Source of the DNA: Chlamydiia bacterium
Lineage (GTDB): Bacteria > Chlamydiota > Chlamydiia > Chlamydiales > Simkaniaceae
NCBI GenBank assembly: GCA_022601645.1
Contig: JAJACH010000001.1
Location: forward strand, 1,067,743 to 1,131,742
Direction of reading: 5' to 3'
Length of the DNA stretch: 64,000 nt
Part shown: piece after piece, positions 49,270 to 57,533 of the stretch
Layout of the letters: every line of letters begins with the position of its first letter
Numbering within the stretch: position 1 is the stretch's first letter
The notes under the pieces: model-generated
The model's input: the letters and a program-made list of their open reading frames with translations, nothing else
The model's database searches: none
What the model was told of the DNA's origin: nothing
Translations under genes and position numbers: made by a program

Positions 49270-50508
49270 TTAACTAACGAAAACATGCCTTTCTGAAAGG
49301 ACACCTAGCCCAATCAGCCCCTGAATGACCTCATCAAGGCTTGCAAACCTCCCATTCTTTACCCTCTCAATAAATGCTGGAAGATCAGGACTTAGCTGAC
49401 TGAAACGATTGACCCATTCAAGCGACAGAGCAAAGGCAGAAGATTTTTCCTCAAGAAAAAGTTCTTCAAGAAACGTTCCCACGGTCCGGATCTCAAACTT
49501 TCGAGAAGCTTTGGTCATATTATCTAACAAATCGAAGTCAGCGACTCTTGCATGAATAGTCGCCCCTCTTCCTACGCAGAAAACATTATCAAGTTTAAAA
49601 TCGTTATGCACTAACCCATTTTTATGTAAGAATAAAAGCCCTTGAAGGCTATCCCCAGCAACTTTTCGAGCTTCTTCAAAAGTCATGTCAGAACGTTTTT
49701 GCAAATCAGCTAAGTCCATATCCATAAGACTAGATAAAAGCAGCGTACGCGGAAACGCTTTTAAAGAGGTATAAGGGATGACACGGTTAGGTGTGAGAAG
49801 ATGCGGATGTTGCCGCATCGGAGGGGGAAGTCGTAGTTTATCTATTTGTTGACTTTCGCCTCCAAATGGCCGACTTCGAAATTTCTTAGTTGCCATTGAA
49901 ACCCACTGCTTATTTCGAGACCATCTGCCTCTCGAATCTACCGTATAGAGAGCGCCTCGACCACCTGTTGAAAAAGAGCCTCCTCTTCGTCCCGCGCGAG
50001 AAGGATGAATTAAAAAACCGTCCGGTAAGATCGTCATTAACCGCTTTCGTGGGTTATTTTGCTTGCTTATTTTACGCGATTGCTTCGGCTGTGATGCTGT
50101 ATAGTGTTGATACCCTAATCGAGCAAGACTTCGCTCAGAAAGAGGGATTTCTTGCGCAATTCCTGGAGGTAAAGGTGACGAAGCTAGCGCCTCATCTTCA
50201 CTTATTAAGCGTTCATCCAAGTGTGGTTGAGGCGCTAGCTTTGGAGAACCTAATGTTTTAAGTGCGATTGCAGCGGCCAGTAAGACAACACCAGCACCAA
50301 CAGACAACCCTTGCATCACAGTAATGTGATCAAAGTGACGCGCCCCCATTAGGGCTAGCCCTAAGCCTAAGAGCCCCAGTCCAGCTACAGCAAGTAACGC
50401 GATGCCCATGACCTTGCGATTTAACCCACGAGACACCCTCTTCCTGGGTGAATCGGGTAGCACGCTAGTATTTAATGGTTTATAAGCCAGGCCTGTTCTT
50501 TCTGCCAT
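49270..50508 (-). CDS. Inc-like membrane protein with degenerate kinase domain, copy 2
   Basis: 412 residues. The hydrophobic pair spans about residues 33-55 and 64-84 (MGIALLAVAGLGLLGLGLAL and VGAGVVLLAAAIALKTLG). A kinase-like domain follows with GGSFSTGGRGALY, catalytic loop VHNDFKLDN (Arg replaced by Asn) and VADFDLL. After that the protein passes directly to a helical C-lobe with no APE-like segment, so the activation loop is missing or very short. It may be a pseudokinase or scaffold. The N-terminal 30 residues are basic. The start follows GAGAGAG. It lies 97 bp before the first copy on the same strand. Confidence 0.83.
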   Translation of the reverse strand: MAERTGLAYKPLNTSVLPDSPRKRVSRGLNRKVMGIALLAVAGLGLLGLGLALMGARHFDHITVMQGLSVGAGVVLLAAAIALKTLGSPKLAPQPHLDERLISEDEALASSPLPPGIAQEIPLSERSLARLGYQHYTASQPKQSRKISKQNNPRKRLMTILPDGFLIHPSRAGRRGGSFSTGGRGALYTVDSRGRWSRNKQWVSMATKKFRSRPFGGESQQIDKLRLPPPMRQHPHLLTPNRVIPYTSLKAFPRTLLLSSLMDMDLADLQKRSDMTFEEARKVAGDSLQGLLFLHKNGLVHNDFKLDNVFCVGRGATIHARVADFDLLDNMTKASRKFEIRTVGTFLEELFLEEKSSAFALSLEWVNRFSQLSPDLPAFIERVKNGRFASLDEVIQGLIGLGVLSERHVFVS

Positions 50509-50580
50509 AATACTCTCTCTCTGTTTGCTTTAGAGATCTATTATAGCATATTAATTATTTTAAATCCACTTGGATAGTTA

Positions 50581-50964
50581 CTAAGCAGAGCCTTTTTGTA
50601 TTAGCTCGATTTTATAGCCATCTGGGTCTTCAATAAAGGCAATTTGGCTAGAAGAGCCCTTCATCGGGCCAGGTTCGCGGGTGACATTGCCCCCCTTAGA
50701 CTTGACCTGATCGCAAAGATGGTGAATATCGTCCACAATGACCGCAACGTGGCCATAACCGGTGCCGAGTTCATAGGATCTTCCATCCCAGTTGTAGGTC
50801 AATTCAATGAGGTGTCCATCTTCCTCATAGCCCATAAAAACAAGGGTAAACTTCCCCCATTCATAGTCCTTGCGACGAATCTCTTTCATCAGGAGAACGT
50901 CCTTATAAAAGCGCACCGACTGGTCAAGGTCAGACACGCGTAGCATCGTGTGATCAAGTCTCAT
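50581..50964 (-). CDS. gloA: lactoylglutathione lyase (glyoxalase I)
   Basis: 127 residues. It converts the methylglyoxal-glutathione hemithioacetal to S-lactoylglutathione. The four metal ligands are His5, Glu54, His72 and Glu120, at the spacing of the nickel-type E. coli enzyme. Core segments are MRLDHTMLRVSDLDQSV and IEDPDGYKIELIQK. It stands 28 bp after the TrmH-type gene's start on the same strand, so it may share its transcript or have its own promoter in that gap. Confidence 0.95.
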   Translation of the reverse strand: MRLDHTMLRVSDLDQSVRFYKDVLLMKEIRRKDYEWGKFTLVFMGYEEDGHLIELTYNWDGRSYELGTGYGHVAVIVDDIHHLCDQVKSKGGNVTREPGPMKGSSSQIAFIEDPDGYKIELIQKGSA

Positions 50965-50992
50965 AGCGGTTTACTAAACCAGCCTTAGACAA

Positions 50993-51715
50993 TTATTTCA
51001 AGAGGTTTGAGAGAACAATCGCACTTGTTGCAGCAACGTTTAACGAATCAATCCGAGGATCAATTGGAATCGCCACCTTTTCAGTGATCACATCTTTCAT
51101 TCCAGAAGATATCCCCTTCCCCTCACTGCCAAAGACGTAAATTGCCTCTCTAGGCAAAGTGGTAACCGCATCACCTTTCGGATCAAGACCAATGATCGGC
51201 ACATCAAAGCTCTGACACACCGTAGGAAGATCATCCGTTTGATGCACCGTCGCATAAAAGATGGCCCCTCTTGAGACCTTAACCGAACGCCGTAAATAGG
51301 GCGGAGAAGTCGTCCCACTCATTAAAATCGAGCTGACGCCAAACGCCACCGCATTCCGTACAATCGCCCCAACATTCTCACTATTTGCGAGCCCATCTAA
51401 CGCCACAATCGGCAGCGTCAATTCATTGATCTTTGCATTTTCAGGAATTTTCACAAGAGCCATGATTCCCTGATGCATCTTGTAGCCGACAATCGACTTC
51501 AAAAGCGCTTCATCCGCTAAATACACCGGAATATCGCTCGGTGCCAAATCCTTATACTTAGGAAGCATCAACATCGCCTCCACCTCAAAGCTCGATGTAA
51601 GGAGGTGTTTAACCACCTCCTCACTTTCAGCAATGAAATGCGTCTTAGACGCTCTAAGCGTTAAAAAAGGCCTAATCTCAGAGCTGGCCAGGCTTCGTAT
51701 CGTCAATAAGGGCAT
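50993..51715 (-). CDS. TrmH/SpoU family RNA 2'-O-methyltransferase
   Basis: 240 residues. It has the SpoU knot motifs NSENVGAIVRNAVAFG (motif 1), YVFGSEGKGIS (motif 2) and DSLNVAATSAIVLSNL (motif 3). An N-terminal RNA-binding substrate domain (residues 1-85) resembles that of TrmH/RlmB-type enzymes. The exact RNA target cannot be read. Its first 38 bp overlap the end of the serine hydrolase gene, implying one transcript. SAM is bound in the C-terminal trefoil knot. Confidence 0.92.
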   Translation of the reverse strand: MPLLTIRSLASSEIRPFLTLRASKTHFIAESEEVVKHLLTSSFEVEAMLMLPKYKDLAPSDIPVYLADEALLKSIVGYKMHQGIMALVKIPENAKINELTLPIVALDGLANSENVGAIVRNAVAFGVSSILMSGTTSPPYLRRSVKVSRGAIFYATVHQTDDLPTVCQSFDVPIIGLDPKGDAVTTLPREAIYVFGSEGKGISSGMKDVITEKVAIPIDPRIDSLNVAATSAIVLSNLLK

Positions 51716-52844
51716 GTACTAAGGGGATAAAGTCTTTAAAATAATCATACTGGTCGTCTGGTTTTTTTCCATAACGAGACTGCCTTACAGCAATCAAATT
51801 ATACGCTGGCACAACCAGCAAATACTGGCCAAGGTAGCCATCAATGCGATAACCTCTTACATCGCCGACATGGAGATCAAATCGCTTTAAACCGCGCTCG
51901 TCAATCTCATCAAAAAACGCATCAGCTCTCGCTCTTGATCCAAAAAGGTTTCGCAAGTTGCGATCGTGAATCACAATACCGTCAGGGCCAACCTCGCGTA
52001 GCTTGTTAATAAAGTAGCTTGAAACACCACTTTGCCTGTACTGAGCTAAAAGCGTCTCAGGCCAAGTTGCAACCTTCTCTCGATCAAGCCACCATAACAG
52101 GCCGGCTGAGTGATTAAACGGTTGAGACTGCTTAAGCGACTCATCAAACCAATTTTCATCAACAATCTGCACCCCATTCCAGTTGCCGCGATTTAAAACA
52201 AACTGCCCGATCGTGACAAGAGACTTTGCATTCATCTCCAAACCACACATACCCATCGCGTGGCCTGCAAAATCGAGATTCCAATAATAATCCTCGATCC
52301 CAAGTGGGTCAAATAAATGCTTTTTGACAAATTCATCAAGACGCTCTCCAGCAATCTTCTCTAAAATGCCCGCATACAAATTTGTACCCTTGTTATTGTA
52401 GAAAAAGTGAGAGCCTGGTTGCTCAATGATCTGAGAATGAATCGCAGAATCCACAAAGTCTGGCACTAAATAGCCCTCTTCAACCGAACGAAACGGCTCT
52501 AAGCCCGACGTGTGAGACAATAAATGCCTTAAAGTCACCTCTCTCTTTATAGGACAATCCCATTCCGGAATAAAGTGATAAACAGGCTGATCAATCGACT
52601 CAAAAAGCCCCTCTTTAAGCATAATGCCGGTTGCTAAATTCAACACCCCTTTCGTGATCGACATCGTCTCGATCACCTCATCCGTCTGTCCAAGTTCCAA
52701 TAACACCTCGCCATCACAGACAATCATCATTGAATCACTATCCGCCTCTAAGTACCGATCCTTAATATCCTGAAGAATTTCACCATTGATCGGTTTTGCA
52801 AACATCCCTGCCATGAGAAGTACCCCTGCAATCATTTTTATCAT
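51678..52844 (-). CDS. exported serine hydrolase, class C beta-lactamase-like
   Basis: 388 residues. A signal peptide (KMIAGVLLMAGMFAKP) is followed by the nucleophile motif SITKG (S-x-x-K) near residue 83 and YNNKGTN as the Y-x-N motif. The LRHLLSHTSGLEP block is typical of the beta-lactamase/DD-carboxypeptidase family. Chlamydiae have reduced peptidoglycan, so an esterase or peptidase role is as likely as cell-wall processing. The start codon is within a 15-bp RNA hairpin. Confidence 0.87.
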   Translation of the reverse strand: MIKMIAGVLLMAGMFAKPINGEILQDIKDRYLEADSDSMMIVCDGEVLLELGQTDEVIETMSITKGVLNLATGIMLKEGLFESIDQPVYHFIPEWDCPIKREVTLRHLLSHTSGLEPFRSVEEGYLVPDFVDSAIHSQIIEQPGSHFFYNNKGTNLYAGILEKIAGERLDEFVKKHLFDPLGIEDYYWNLDFAGHAMGMCGLEMNAKSLVTIGQFVLNRGNWNGVQIVDENWFDESLKQSQPFNHSAGLLWWLDREKVATWPETLLAQYRQSGVSSYFINKLREVGPDGIVIHDRNLRNLFGSRARADAFFDEIDERGLKRFDLHVGDVRGYRIDGYLGQYLLVVPAYNLIAVRQSRYGKKPDDQYDYFKDFIPLVHALIDDTKPGQL

Positions 52845-52887
52845 TCACGGCCTCCGCGGTTCGAATTGAGGACGTGAATGATAAAAA
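52835..52887 (-). promoter_or_regulatory. 15-bp hairpin enclosing the serine hydrolase start codon
   Basis: Arms 52835-52849 (TTTTTATCATTCACG) and 52873-52887 (CGTGAATGATAAAAA) are perfectly complementary around a 23-nt loop. On the minus strand, the 3' arm holds the ATG at 52844 and the loop ends with the ribosome site GGAGG. Folding would occlude the start codon. It also follows the upstream gene's stop, but has no terminator-like T-run. Confidence 0.6.
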
Positions 52888-52906
52888 ATTTACTAAATCT
52901 TAGCAA

Positions 52907-53422
52907 CTAGAAACCGATGCCAAGGCCCACCGTAACAGGTGATAAAATCAGATCCTGCGCCATGGAAATAGGGCGAATTTCTAATTGAACAAACCCTTTC
53001 ATTTTTCCTTTCTGCGCGAACTGATAACCGAGCAAAACTTCCGGTGTCACATACAAACGATTGATATCTTCTTTCATACCAGGCTTTGCACCAACCCCAA
53101 AGTAGCCACGGTTTGGGCTATTCTCATCGAAATAGAGCAAATAGTCGGCTTCAAAGCCCGTAAGCGCAAACCTATGTCCTATATCCGAAAATAAAACAGA
53201 TGAAGCATACGACACATCAAAACCATGCCGGCCAAAACTTTTTCGATAGCCGATTCCAGCTTTTGGGATAATGCCCGCAAGTCCAGGACCCGTCTTAAAG
53301 TACATCATGCTCGAACTCGCCTCATAAACAGGCGCAGACAACTCAACCGGAGCTTCTACCGTCTTAGCAAACACTGCAACAACCGGCAGGACAAATAACA
53401 TTAAATATTTTTTCATTTTCAA
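52907..53422 (-). CDS. small outer-membrane beta-barrel-like protein 1
   Basis: 171 residues. The signal peptide KKYLMLFVLPVVAVFAK is followed by strands alternating polar and aromatic residues (RHGFDVSYASSVLF, GYFGVGAKPGM, VTPEVLLGYQF) and a final VTVGLGIGF ending in Phe, as outer-membrane barrels do. An eight-strand barrel is likely. It is 18 bp after the similarly built gene upstream and shares its layout (MKK signal, GIGYRKSF/GFGKRFHE region near residue 55). Confidence 0.75.
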   Translation of the reverse strand: MKMKKYLMLFVLPVVAVFAKTVEAPVELSAPVYEASSSMMYFKTGPGLAGIIPKAGIGYRKSFGRHGFDVSYASSVLFSDIGHRFALTGFEADYLLYFDENSPNRGYFGVGAKPGMKEDINRLYVTPEVLLGYQFAQKGKMKGFVQLEIRPISMAQDLILSPVTVGLGIGF

Positions 53423-53440
53423 TTCCTCTTTGTAATTTTT

Positions 53441-53995
53441 CTAAAAACCAATCGTATACGTAAATAAAGTTGTTGCTCCAGCAGCAATTCCTATAGCACC
53501 ACCTAACCTATCCCAAGAACCCCCACCTGAATCCATGTAAAGAATAAGGCCGCCAACAATCAAAACAGCAGGCATAAGATTCAAATTAAACTCTGAAAAC
53601 CTACGTCCCGACGCATATTCCTTGCCCCAAATCAACTGCATATTGGGAATTGGATAAGGCAAAAACGCCGTTTCAAACCCATACCCAAAATATTTTGATT
53701 CAACGAGTGGTTTCTCATAAGAAAGCCAAGCAATACGGCCAATAGGGATCGGCCAAAAAGGTCTAATTGGCAACACCATTAAGCGAGCAGACACATCAAA
53801 GCCCTTCATACGCTCAATCTCATGAAATCTCTTTCCAAATCCCACCTGAGGGCAAACACATGTCAAACCCGCGCGAAAGTTTGTAAACTCGCGCATCTCC
53901 GGCGTAACCGCCGGGACCAATTCCTGAGGAATTTCCGTCGGCACCGCAAACACAGCAAGCATCGGAAGAATAAATAAAGCAGCCAATTTTTTCAT
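53441..53995 (-). CDS. small outer-membrane beta-barrel-like protein 2
   Basis: 184 residues. The signal peptide KKLAALFILPMLAVFAVP precedes aromatic-rich strands (GFDVSARLMVLPIRPFWP, YFGYGFETAFLPYP) and a C-terminus ending TIGF. A Gly-rich stretch near residue 165 (SGGGSWDRLGGAIGIAAG) is unusual for a barrel. It is probably paralogous to the next gene; they are co-transcribed. Function unknown. Confidence 0.7.
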   Translation of the reverse strand: MKKLAALFILPMLAVFAVPTEIPQELVPAVTPEMREFTNFRAGLTCVCPQVGFGKRFHEIERMKGFDVSARLMVLPIRPFWPIPIGRIAWLSYEKPLVESKYFGYGFETAFLPYPIPNMQLIWGKEYASGRRFSEFNLNLMPAVLIVGGLILYMDSGGGSWDRLGGAIGIAAGATTLFTYTIGF

Positions 53996-54337
53996 AAAAA
54001 ACCCTCTTTTAAAAGAATCTAGTGAGCTACTTTAACAAACCACTCCTTTATTAACAACCCAACTAAGTAAACTGAACACCTAATCAAATAAGTGTTAAAT
54101 CCCTCTTAGACCATACCTCTAGACAGGAAGAAGATTCATCTGGCACAGCCTAGACACGAATGTGCCAAAAAACGTTAAAGTCCCTGACCTGATGTAGAGG
54201 GTTGACATCTCTAAAATGCGTTTAGGCAAAGTGAGATGGAAGTAGCCTTGCTTGCAAGGTTACGGTCTGACCGACGTAGGCCATACCTCTAGGTAGGCCG
54301 AAGGAGGAAGATTCATCTCACACAGCCTAAACGCATT
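53996..54337. other. 340-bp gap filled by inverted and direct repeats
   Basis: No gene is seen. The gap holds two related repeat copies (54111-54155 and 54281-54331), the left arm of a long inverted repeat (54201-54240) and nested hairpins. One nested hairpin is TGGCACA/TGTGCCA near 54141-54167, another CCTTG/CAAGG near 54246. The right arm runs into the end of the porin gene. Confidence 0.7.
54111..54155 (+). repeat. partial second copy of the repeat inside the gap
   Basis: CCATACCTCTAG, then AGAAGATTCATCT and CACAGCCTAGAC, recur at 54281-54331 as CCATACCTCTAG, GGAAGATTCATCT and CACAGCCTAAAC with a few inserted bases. The copy is 170 bp from the other. Confidence 0.75.
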
Positions 54338-54350
54338 TTAGAATGTCAAC
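54201..54350. repeat. 150-bp long inverted-repeat element at the porin 3' end
   Basis: Left arm 54201-54240 and right arm 54311-54350 are about 40 nt long and complementary at nearly every base (GTTGACAT...CTAAAATGCGTTTAGGC against GCCTAAACGCATTTTAG...ATGTCAAC). The right arm overlaps the last codons and stop of the porin gene. Transcribed from the porin side it folds into one long hairpin and could end the transcript. Confidence 0.8.
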
Positions 54351-55654
54351 TGGGCTTGGGCGCCCAAAGCTAGAGCGTTAGGAACACTAGATTCCCCACC
54401 AGGCCGAATAATATACTGGGCGGTGGGTTGGAAGAAGAAGAAGTCGTTAAAGACAATTTTGTAGTTAAGTTCGAGGTCGAGTTCAGTGCCCTTGTGGGGG
54501 ATACCGCGGAGTTGGTTTTGCTTATCGAGTTTTTTACTCATTTGCCCGTAAGCGCCACCCATGGCGATAACATCTCTAGGGCGTCTTTGTGAGAAGCCGG
54601 AGATGACGATGCCAGAGGAGGAGAAGAAGGGGAACATGTTATTGCCATCGGGGGCGAAGAGGAGGGTAACAAAGGGGTGGATCCCCTCGTTTTTCTTAGC
54701 ACCAGTAAAGCGGTAGACCATTTGGTCGAAGAGGAAGTAGAAGCCTTGGTTGTTGCTTTTGGTTGTGTAGGGAAAGTTTTGGTTGAAAAGACCGTTTGTG
54801 TAGTAGGCGCCAGCTCGGTAACTTCCTGGATAGCCCATGCTATTTTTGTCGGGGCTGACGTAGAACGACCATTCGGAGATGAAGATGAATTTCTGGGTTT
54901 CGTTATAGCTAAAGTCGAAGCCATGGTACTTACTTTTGTCGATATTGGAGTTTGCAAAGAAGATACCCCATTTGGTGCCAAATTGTTTGGATGGGTTGGC
55001 TTTTAGGTAGGTACCCCAGCCAGCGTGGGGGTAGACAGAAAGGGCGGTGTTAAAAAAGATTGAGATGGGGTTTCCGCAAAAGCCATTGTTGACAAACGAG
55101 TAGTAGAGGTCGGATTGGAAGAAGTAGTCACCGGCACAAAGTCGACCGAGATCCCAGCGGACAAGGCCGTTTTCGGTTTGTTTACGGATGCATAGGTCAA
55201 CAAGTTGAAAGGTTTGAGTTCCAAAGACCTGTTGCACAGGAAACCAGTTGCCGATTTTATCGCCACTTAATGATTTACCACGGCGCCAGCAGATGGAGGT
55301 GTAAAAGTCCCAACCTTCCCAGCCTTTGAGCTTACCAAAGTCGAGCGTCATGTCCGCGCCCCAAGAGCCAGTGTAGGTAAATCCTTTTGCCTTTCCTCCA
55401 ACGGGATTGCCTAAAAAGTCTGTGGCATAGGTAGATGTAAAAGTGATTCCTTTTTTCGCAAGTATATAGCGTTGACCACCCCAGCTTCCTGTGACGTAGT
55501 TTGGATGTGGAGGTGGCGGCATCCCCTCTTTACCGTTTTTCTCAAGGTACTCTCTTAAAGCGCGATGTCGCTCAACATTCGTCCCAGAAAACCAATGGTC
55601 TGCGGCAAGAAGCGGTAAGATGCAAAAAGTTCCAATCAGTATGCGGAAAATCAT
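54338..55654 (-). CDS. OprB family carbohydrate-selective porin
   Basis: 438 residues. The signal peptide IFRILIGTFCILPLLA is followed by the OprB start ADHWFSG and NYVTGSWGGQRYILAKKGIT. The barrel contains GSWGADMTLDFGKLKGWEGW and RWDLGRLCAGDYF, and it ends QAQLTF with the C-terminal Phe of outer-membrane proteins. OprB proteins pass sugars across the outer membrane; xylose for the operon 10 kb away is a possibility only. Its 3' end lies in a long inverted repeat. Confidence 0.9.
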   Translation of the reverse strand: MIFRILIGTFCILPLLAADHWFSGTNVERHRALREYLEKNGKEGMPPPPHPNYVTGSWGGQRYILAKKGITFTSTYATDFLGNPVGGKAKGFTYTGSWGADMTLDFGKLKGWEGWDFYTSICWRRGKSLSGDKIGNWFPVQQVFGTQTFQLVDLCIRKQTENGLVRWDLGRLCAGDYFFQSDLYYSFVNNGFCGNPISIFFNTALSVYPHAGWGTYLKANPSKQFGTKWGIFFANSNIDKSKYHGFDFSYNETQKFIFISEWSFYVSPDKNSMGYPGSYRAGAYYTNGLFNQNFPYTTKSNNQGFYFLFDQMVYRFTGAKKNEGIHPFVTLLFAPDGNNMFPFFSSSGIVISGFSQRRPRDVIAMGGAYGQMSKKLDKQNQLRGIPHKGTELDLELNYKIVFNDFFFFQPTAQYIIRPGGESSVPNALALGAQAQLTF

Positions 55655-55694
55655 AGATCGAGTTTACTCAATTCAAATTATAATGTGCAAGGAT

Positions 55695-56378
55695 CTACTC
55701 TCCTTGAATATCAAGTTTCCCTGAAACATCCTTTGAAATAGTCGGTGTGCCTTTGTAGCGCACTTTGGCATTCCCTCGAACTTTGATCTTTAGGATGTCT
55801 TTTACGTTGAGGTTAACGCTTCCATTTCCGCTAACGTTGACATACGCCTCATCTGATTGAAGTTTGAAACCTTCATAGTGTCCATTCCCTGTAAGCATGA
55901 GGTCTTGATATTTAGCTTTTCCTATAAACTGCACTTGTCCATGCCCTAGAAGATCTAGAGTAAGATGGCTGAGTTCAAGCTCGAGATTTGCGGTTGCATT
56001 TCCAGAAACGCGCATGAGTAGTTCGTAAGTTTTAATCGGTGTTTGCCCGATTACATGGCCCTGACCGTAAATGAAAATACGCTTTAGGTCTTTGGCTGTT
56101 AAGTGATATTCAACATCGTGAATATTGTGTATTTTAGTTTTTTTGGTTGAAAGCAATAGTTCTTGGTTACTTACATCGACATCAATAGCATTGACTGCTT
56201 TTGAATCGCCTTTGATTCTAAGCGCTTGGTTGTTTCCCATCGATAAGTACAATTTACCAGGAATACGAAGTGTGCAGGCGTTAAAGTCTTTGATGGGAAT
56301 GGTACGATCGATTGTTTTAGCATGCAGGTTAGTGCACGTAAGGAAGCTCCCAATAAGGATGGCTAAGATCTCTTTCAT
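55695..56378 (-). CDS. exported DUF2807-type beta-helix protein
   Basis: 227 residues from the Met of KEILAILIGSFLTC, which gives a clean signal peptide ending LHA; a Met six codons earlier also exists. The body is a DUF2807 (head-GIN) domain: repeated short strands with GNG or GHG turns (VSGNATANLELE, LLGHGQVQFIGKA, LTGNGHYEGFK, VSGNGSVNLNV). Such proteins are usually periplasmic or surface proteins with no known activity. The 5' end overlaps the LicD-like gene by about 50 bp. Confidence 0.83.
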   Translation of the reverse strand: MKEILAILIGSFLTCTNLHAKTIDRTIPIKDFNACTLRIPGKLYLSMGNNQALRIKGDSKAVNAIDVDVSNQELLLSTKKTKIHNIHDVEYHLTAKDLKRIFIYGQGHVIGQTPIKTYELLMRVSGNATANLELELSHLTLDLLGHGQVQFIGKAKYQDLMLTGNGHYEGFKLQSDEAYVNVSGNGSVNLNVKDILKIKVRGNAKVRYKGTPTISKDVSGKLDIQGE

Positions 56379-57447
56379 ATTGACCTGTGGTTTCATCGTA
56401 AATTTTTGCGGGTTCTATATTTTCCCCGTAGTGATGTTTTAGGTAAGCTACTGTCTTATTTGGCACAGGGACAACAACGCCGTCAAGCACTCCCTGCTTT
56501 AGAGGAAAAAAATAGTCAATTGGAACAGGCCTTTCAAAGCGTCCTTCACGGATTTTCCACCGTTTGAGCATCAAAATACAATCGAGATTTGAGCAAACTG
56601 TATGCATGGTCTTAGAGTCTTCATCTAAACGCGCATGGTAAATGTCTATAAGACGCCCAGTCTCTCTGACGTAGACTTTGAGATAGGTCCCTGGTTTATC
56701 TCGACTCGCCCAATCTTGGATGACATATTTACTGGGGTCGAGTTTTTTTAAAACGCGAGCGACATTTTGCGAATCGAGTGCCAAGATACCTATGTCGATA
56801 TCTTTATCCCAAGGAATTACACCACCATAGCGATATGCACCTAGGAGTGTCCCACAATCAATCCAAAAGGGGATTTGAGCTTCAGTCAAGAGATTTACAA
56901 TTTCCTTAAAAGCTGCTTGTTCACAATCCATATGGCATTCATCTTGTGGACGTCTTTTATGCGCAGGAGGGGGAAGCTTTTCTGCAGTCAGGTAATTTCC
57001 TACAGTAATGCCAAGCTCTTTATAAAGGGCTTTTTGCGAAACAACGTGCGTTGCCTTTTTCGCTCTTACAATCATTTGGTGATGTGTTCTCGACCCTTCA
57101 CTCAAATAGCCGATCCCCTTTAAAGCAGAGCCTAACGCGATACTAACTGGCAAGGTTGCAACCGAGGTTAATGTTTTAATGACGAAATCATCATCTTGAT
57201 AAAGGTATCTTTGCGCAACACTTCCATCACTTGCAACGATCTGACCTACAAAAAGATACTGAAAGGGAGCTAAAAACGTATTGCCGACTCGCTCAAAACC
57301 AACTGCATCTTCGTGCATCGTATTTAAAAAGACATTCCCGCAAAAGAGATGGTAGGCATACACAAGAGGCATTCCCGTTCGCATCGCCCAGTCGACCATT
57401 TTTTCGAACATGGGGCAAAGAATACTCATCTCTGCTACAAAGTGCAA
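56329..57447 (-). CDS. LicD/fukutin-related protein
   Basis: 372 residues. The C-terminal half holds the LicD nucleotidyltransferase-like core: FWIDCGTLLGAYRYGGVIPW then DKDIDIGI, giving the catalytic G-T-L-L-G and D-x-D-x-D residues, and LIDIYHARLDED. LicD proteins transfer phosphocholine, and the related FKTN/FKRP transfer ribitol phosphate to glycans. The first 150 residues include a hydrophobic stretch (LTSVATLPVSIALGSALKGIG) without a signal peptide. The start could be any of three Met codons at 57447 or within 35 bp. It lies upstream of, and overlaps, the DUF2807 gene. Confidence 0.82.
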   Translation of the reverse strand: MHFVAEMSILCPMFEKMVDWAMRTGMPLVYAYHLFCGNVFLNTMHEDAVGFERVGNTFLAPFQYLFVGQIVASDGSVAQRYLYQDDDFVIKTLTSVATLPVSIALGSALKGIGYLSEGSRTHHQMIVRAKKATHVVSQKALYKELGITVGNYLTAEKLPPPAHKRRPQDECHMDCEQAAFKEIVNLLTEAQIPFWIDCGTLLGAYRYGGVIPWDKDIDIGILALDSQNVARVLKKLDPSKYVIQDWASRDKPGTYLKVYVRETGRLIDIYHARLDEDSKTMHTVCSNLDCILMLKRWKIREGRFERPVPIDYFFPLKQGVLDGVVVPVPNKTVAYLKHHYGENIEPAKIYDETTGQYERDLSHPYWELPYVH

Positions 57448-57533
57448 GAGAGAAGATTTCTCATCTAAATCCTTGCAGAAAATTTATATTCCATCTAGCC
57501 TCGTCCTTTCTTAAAAAAAATTGGAGGTTAATC

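Noticed and set aside
57231-57533. Upstream extension of the tail-anchored gene
   Set aside because: It runs antisense over the LicD-like gene; a strong TTGGAGG site points to ATG 57534.
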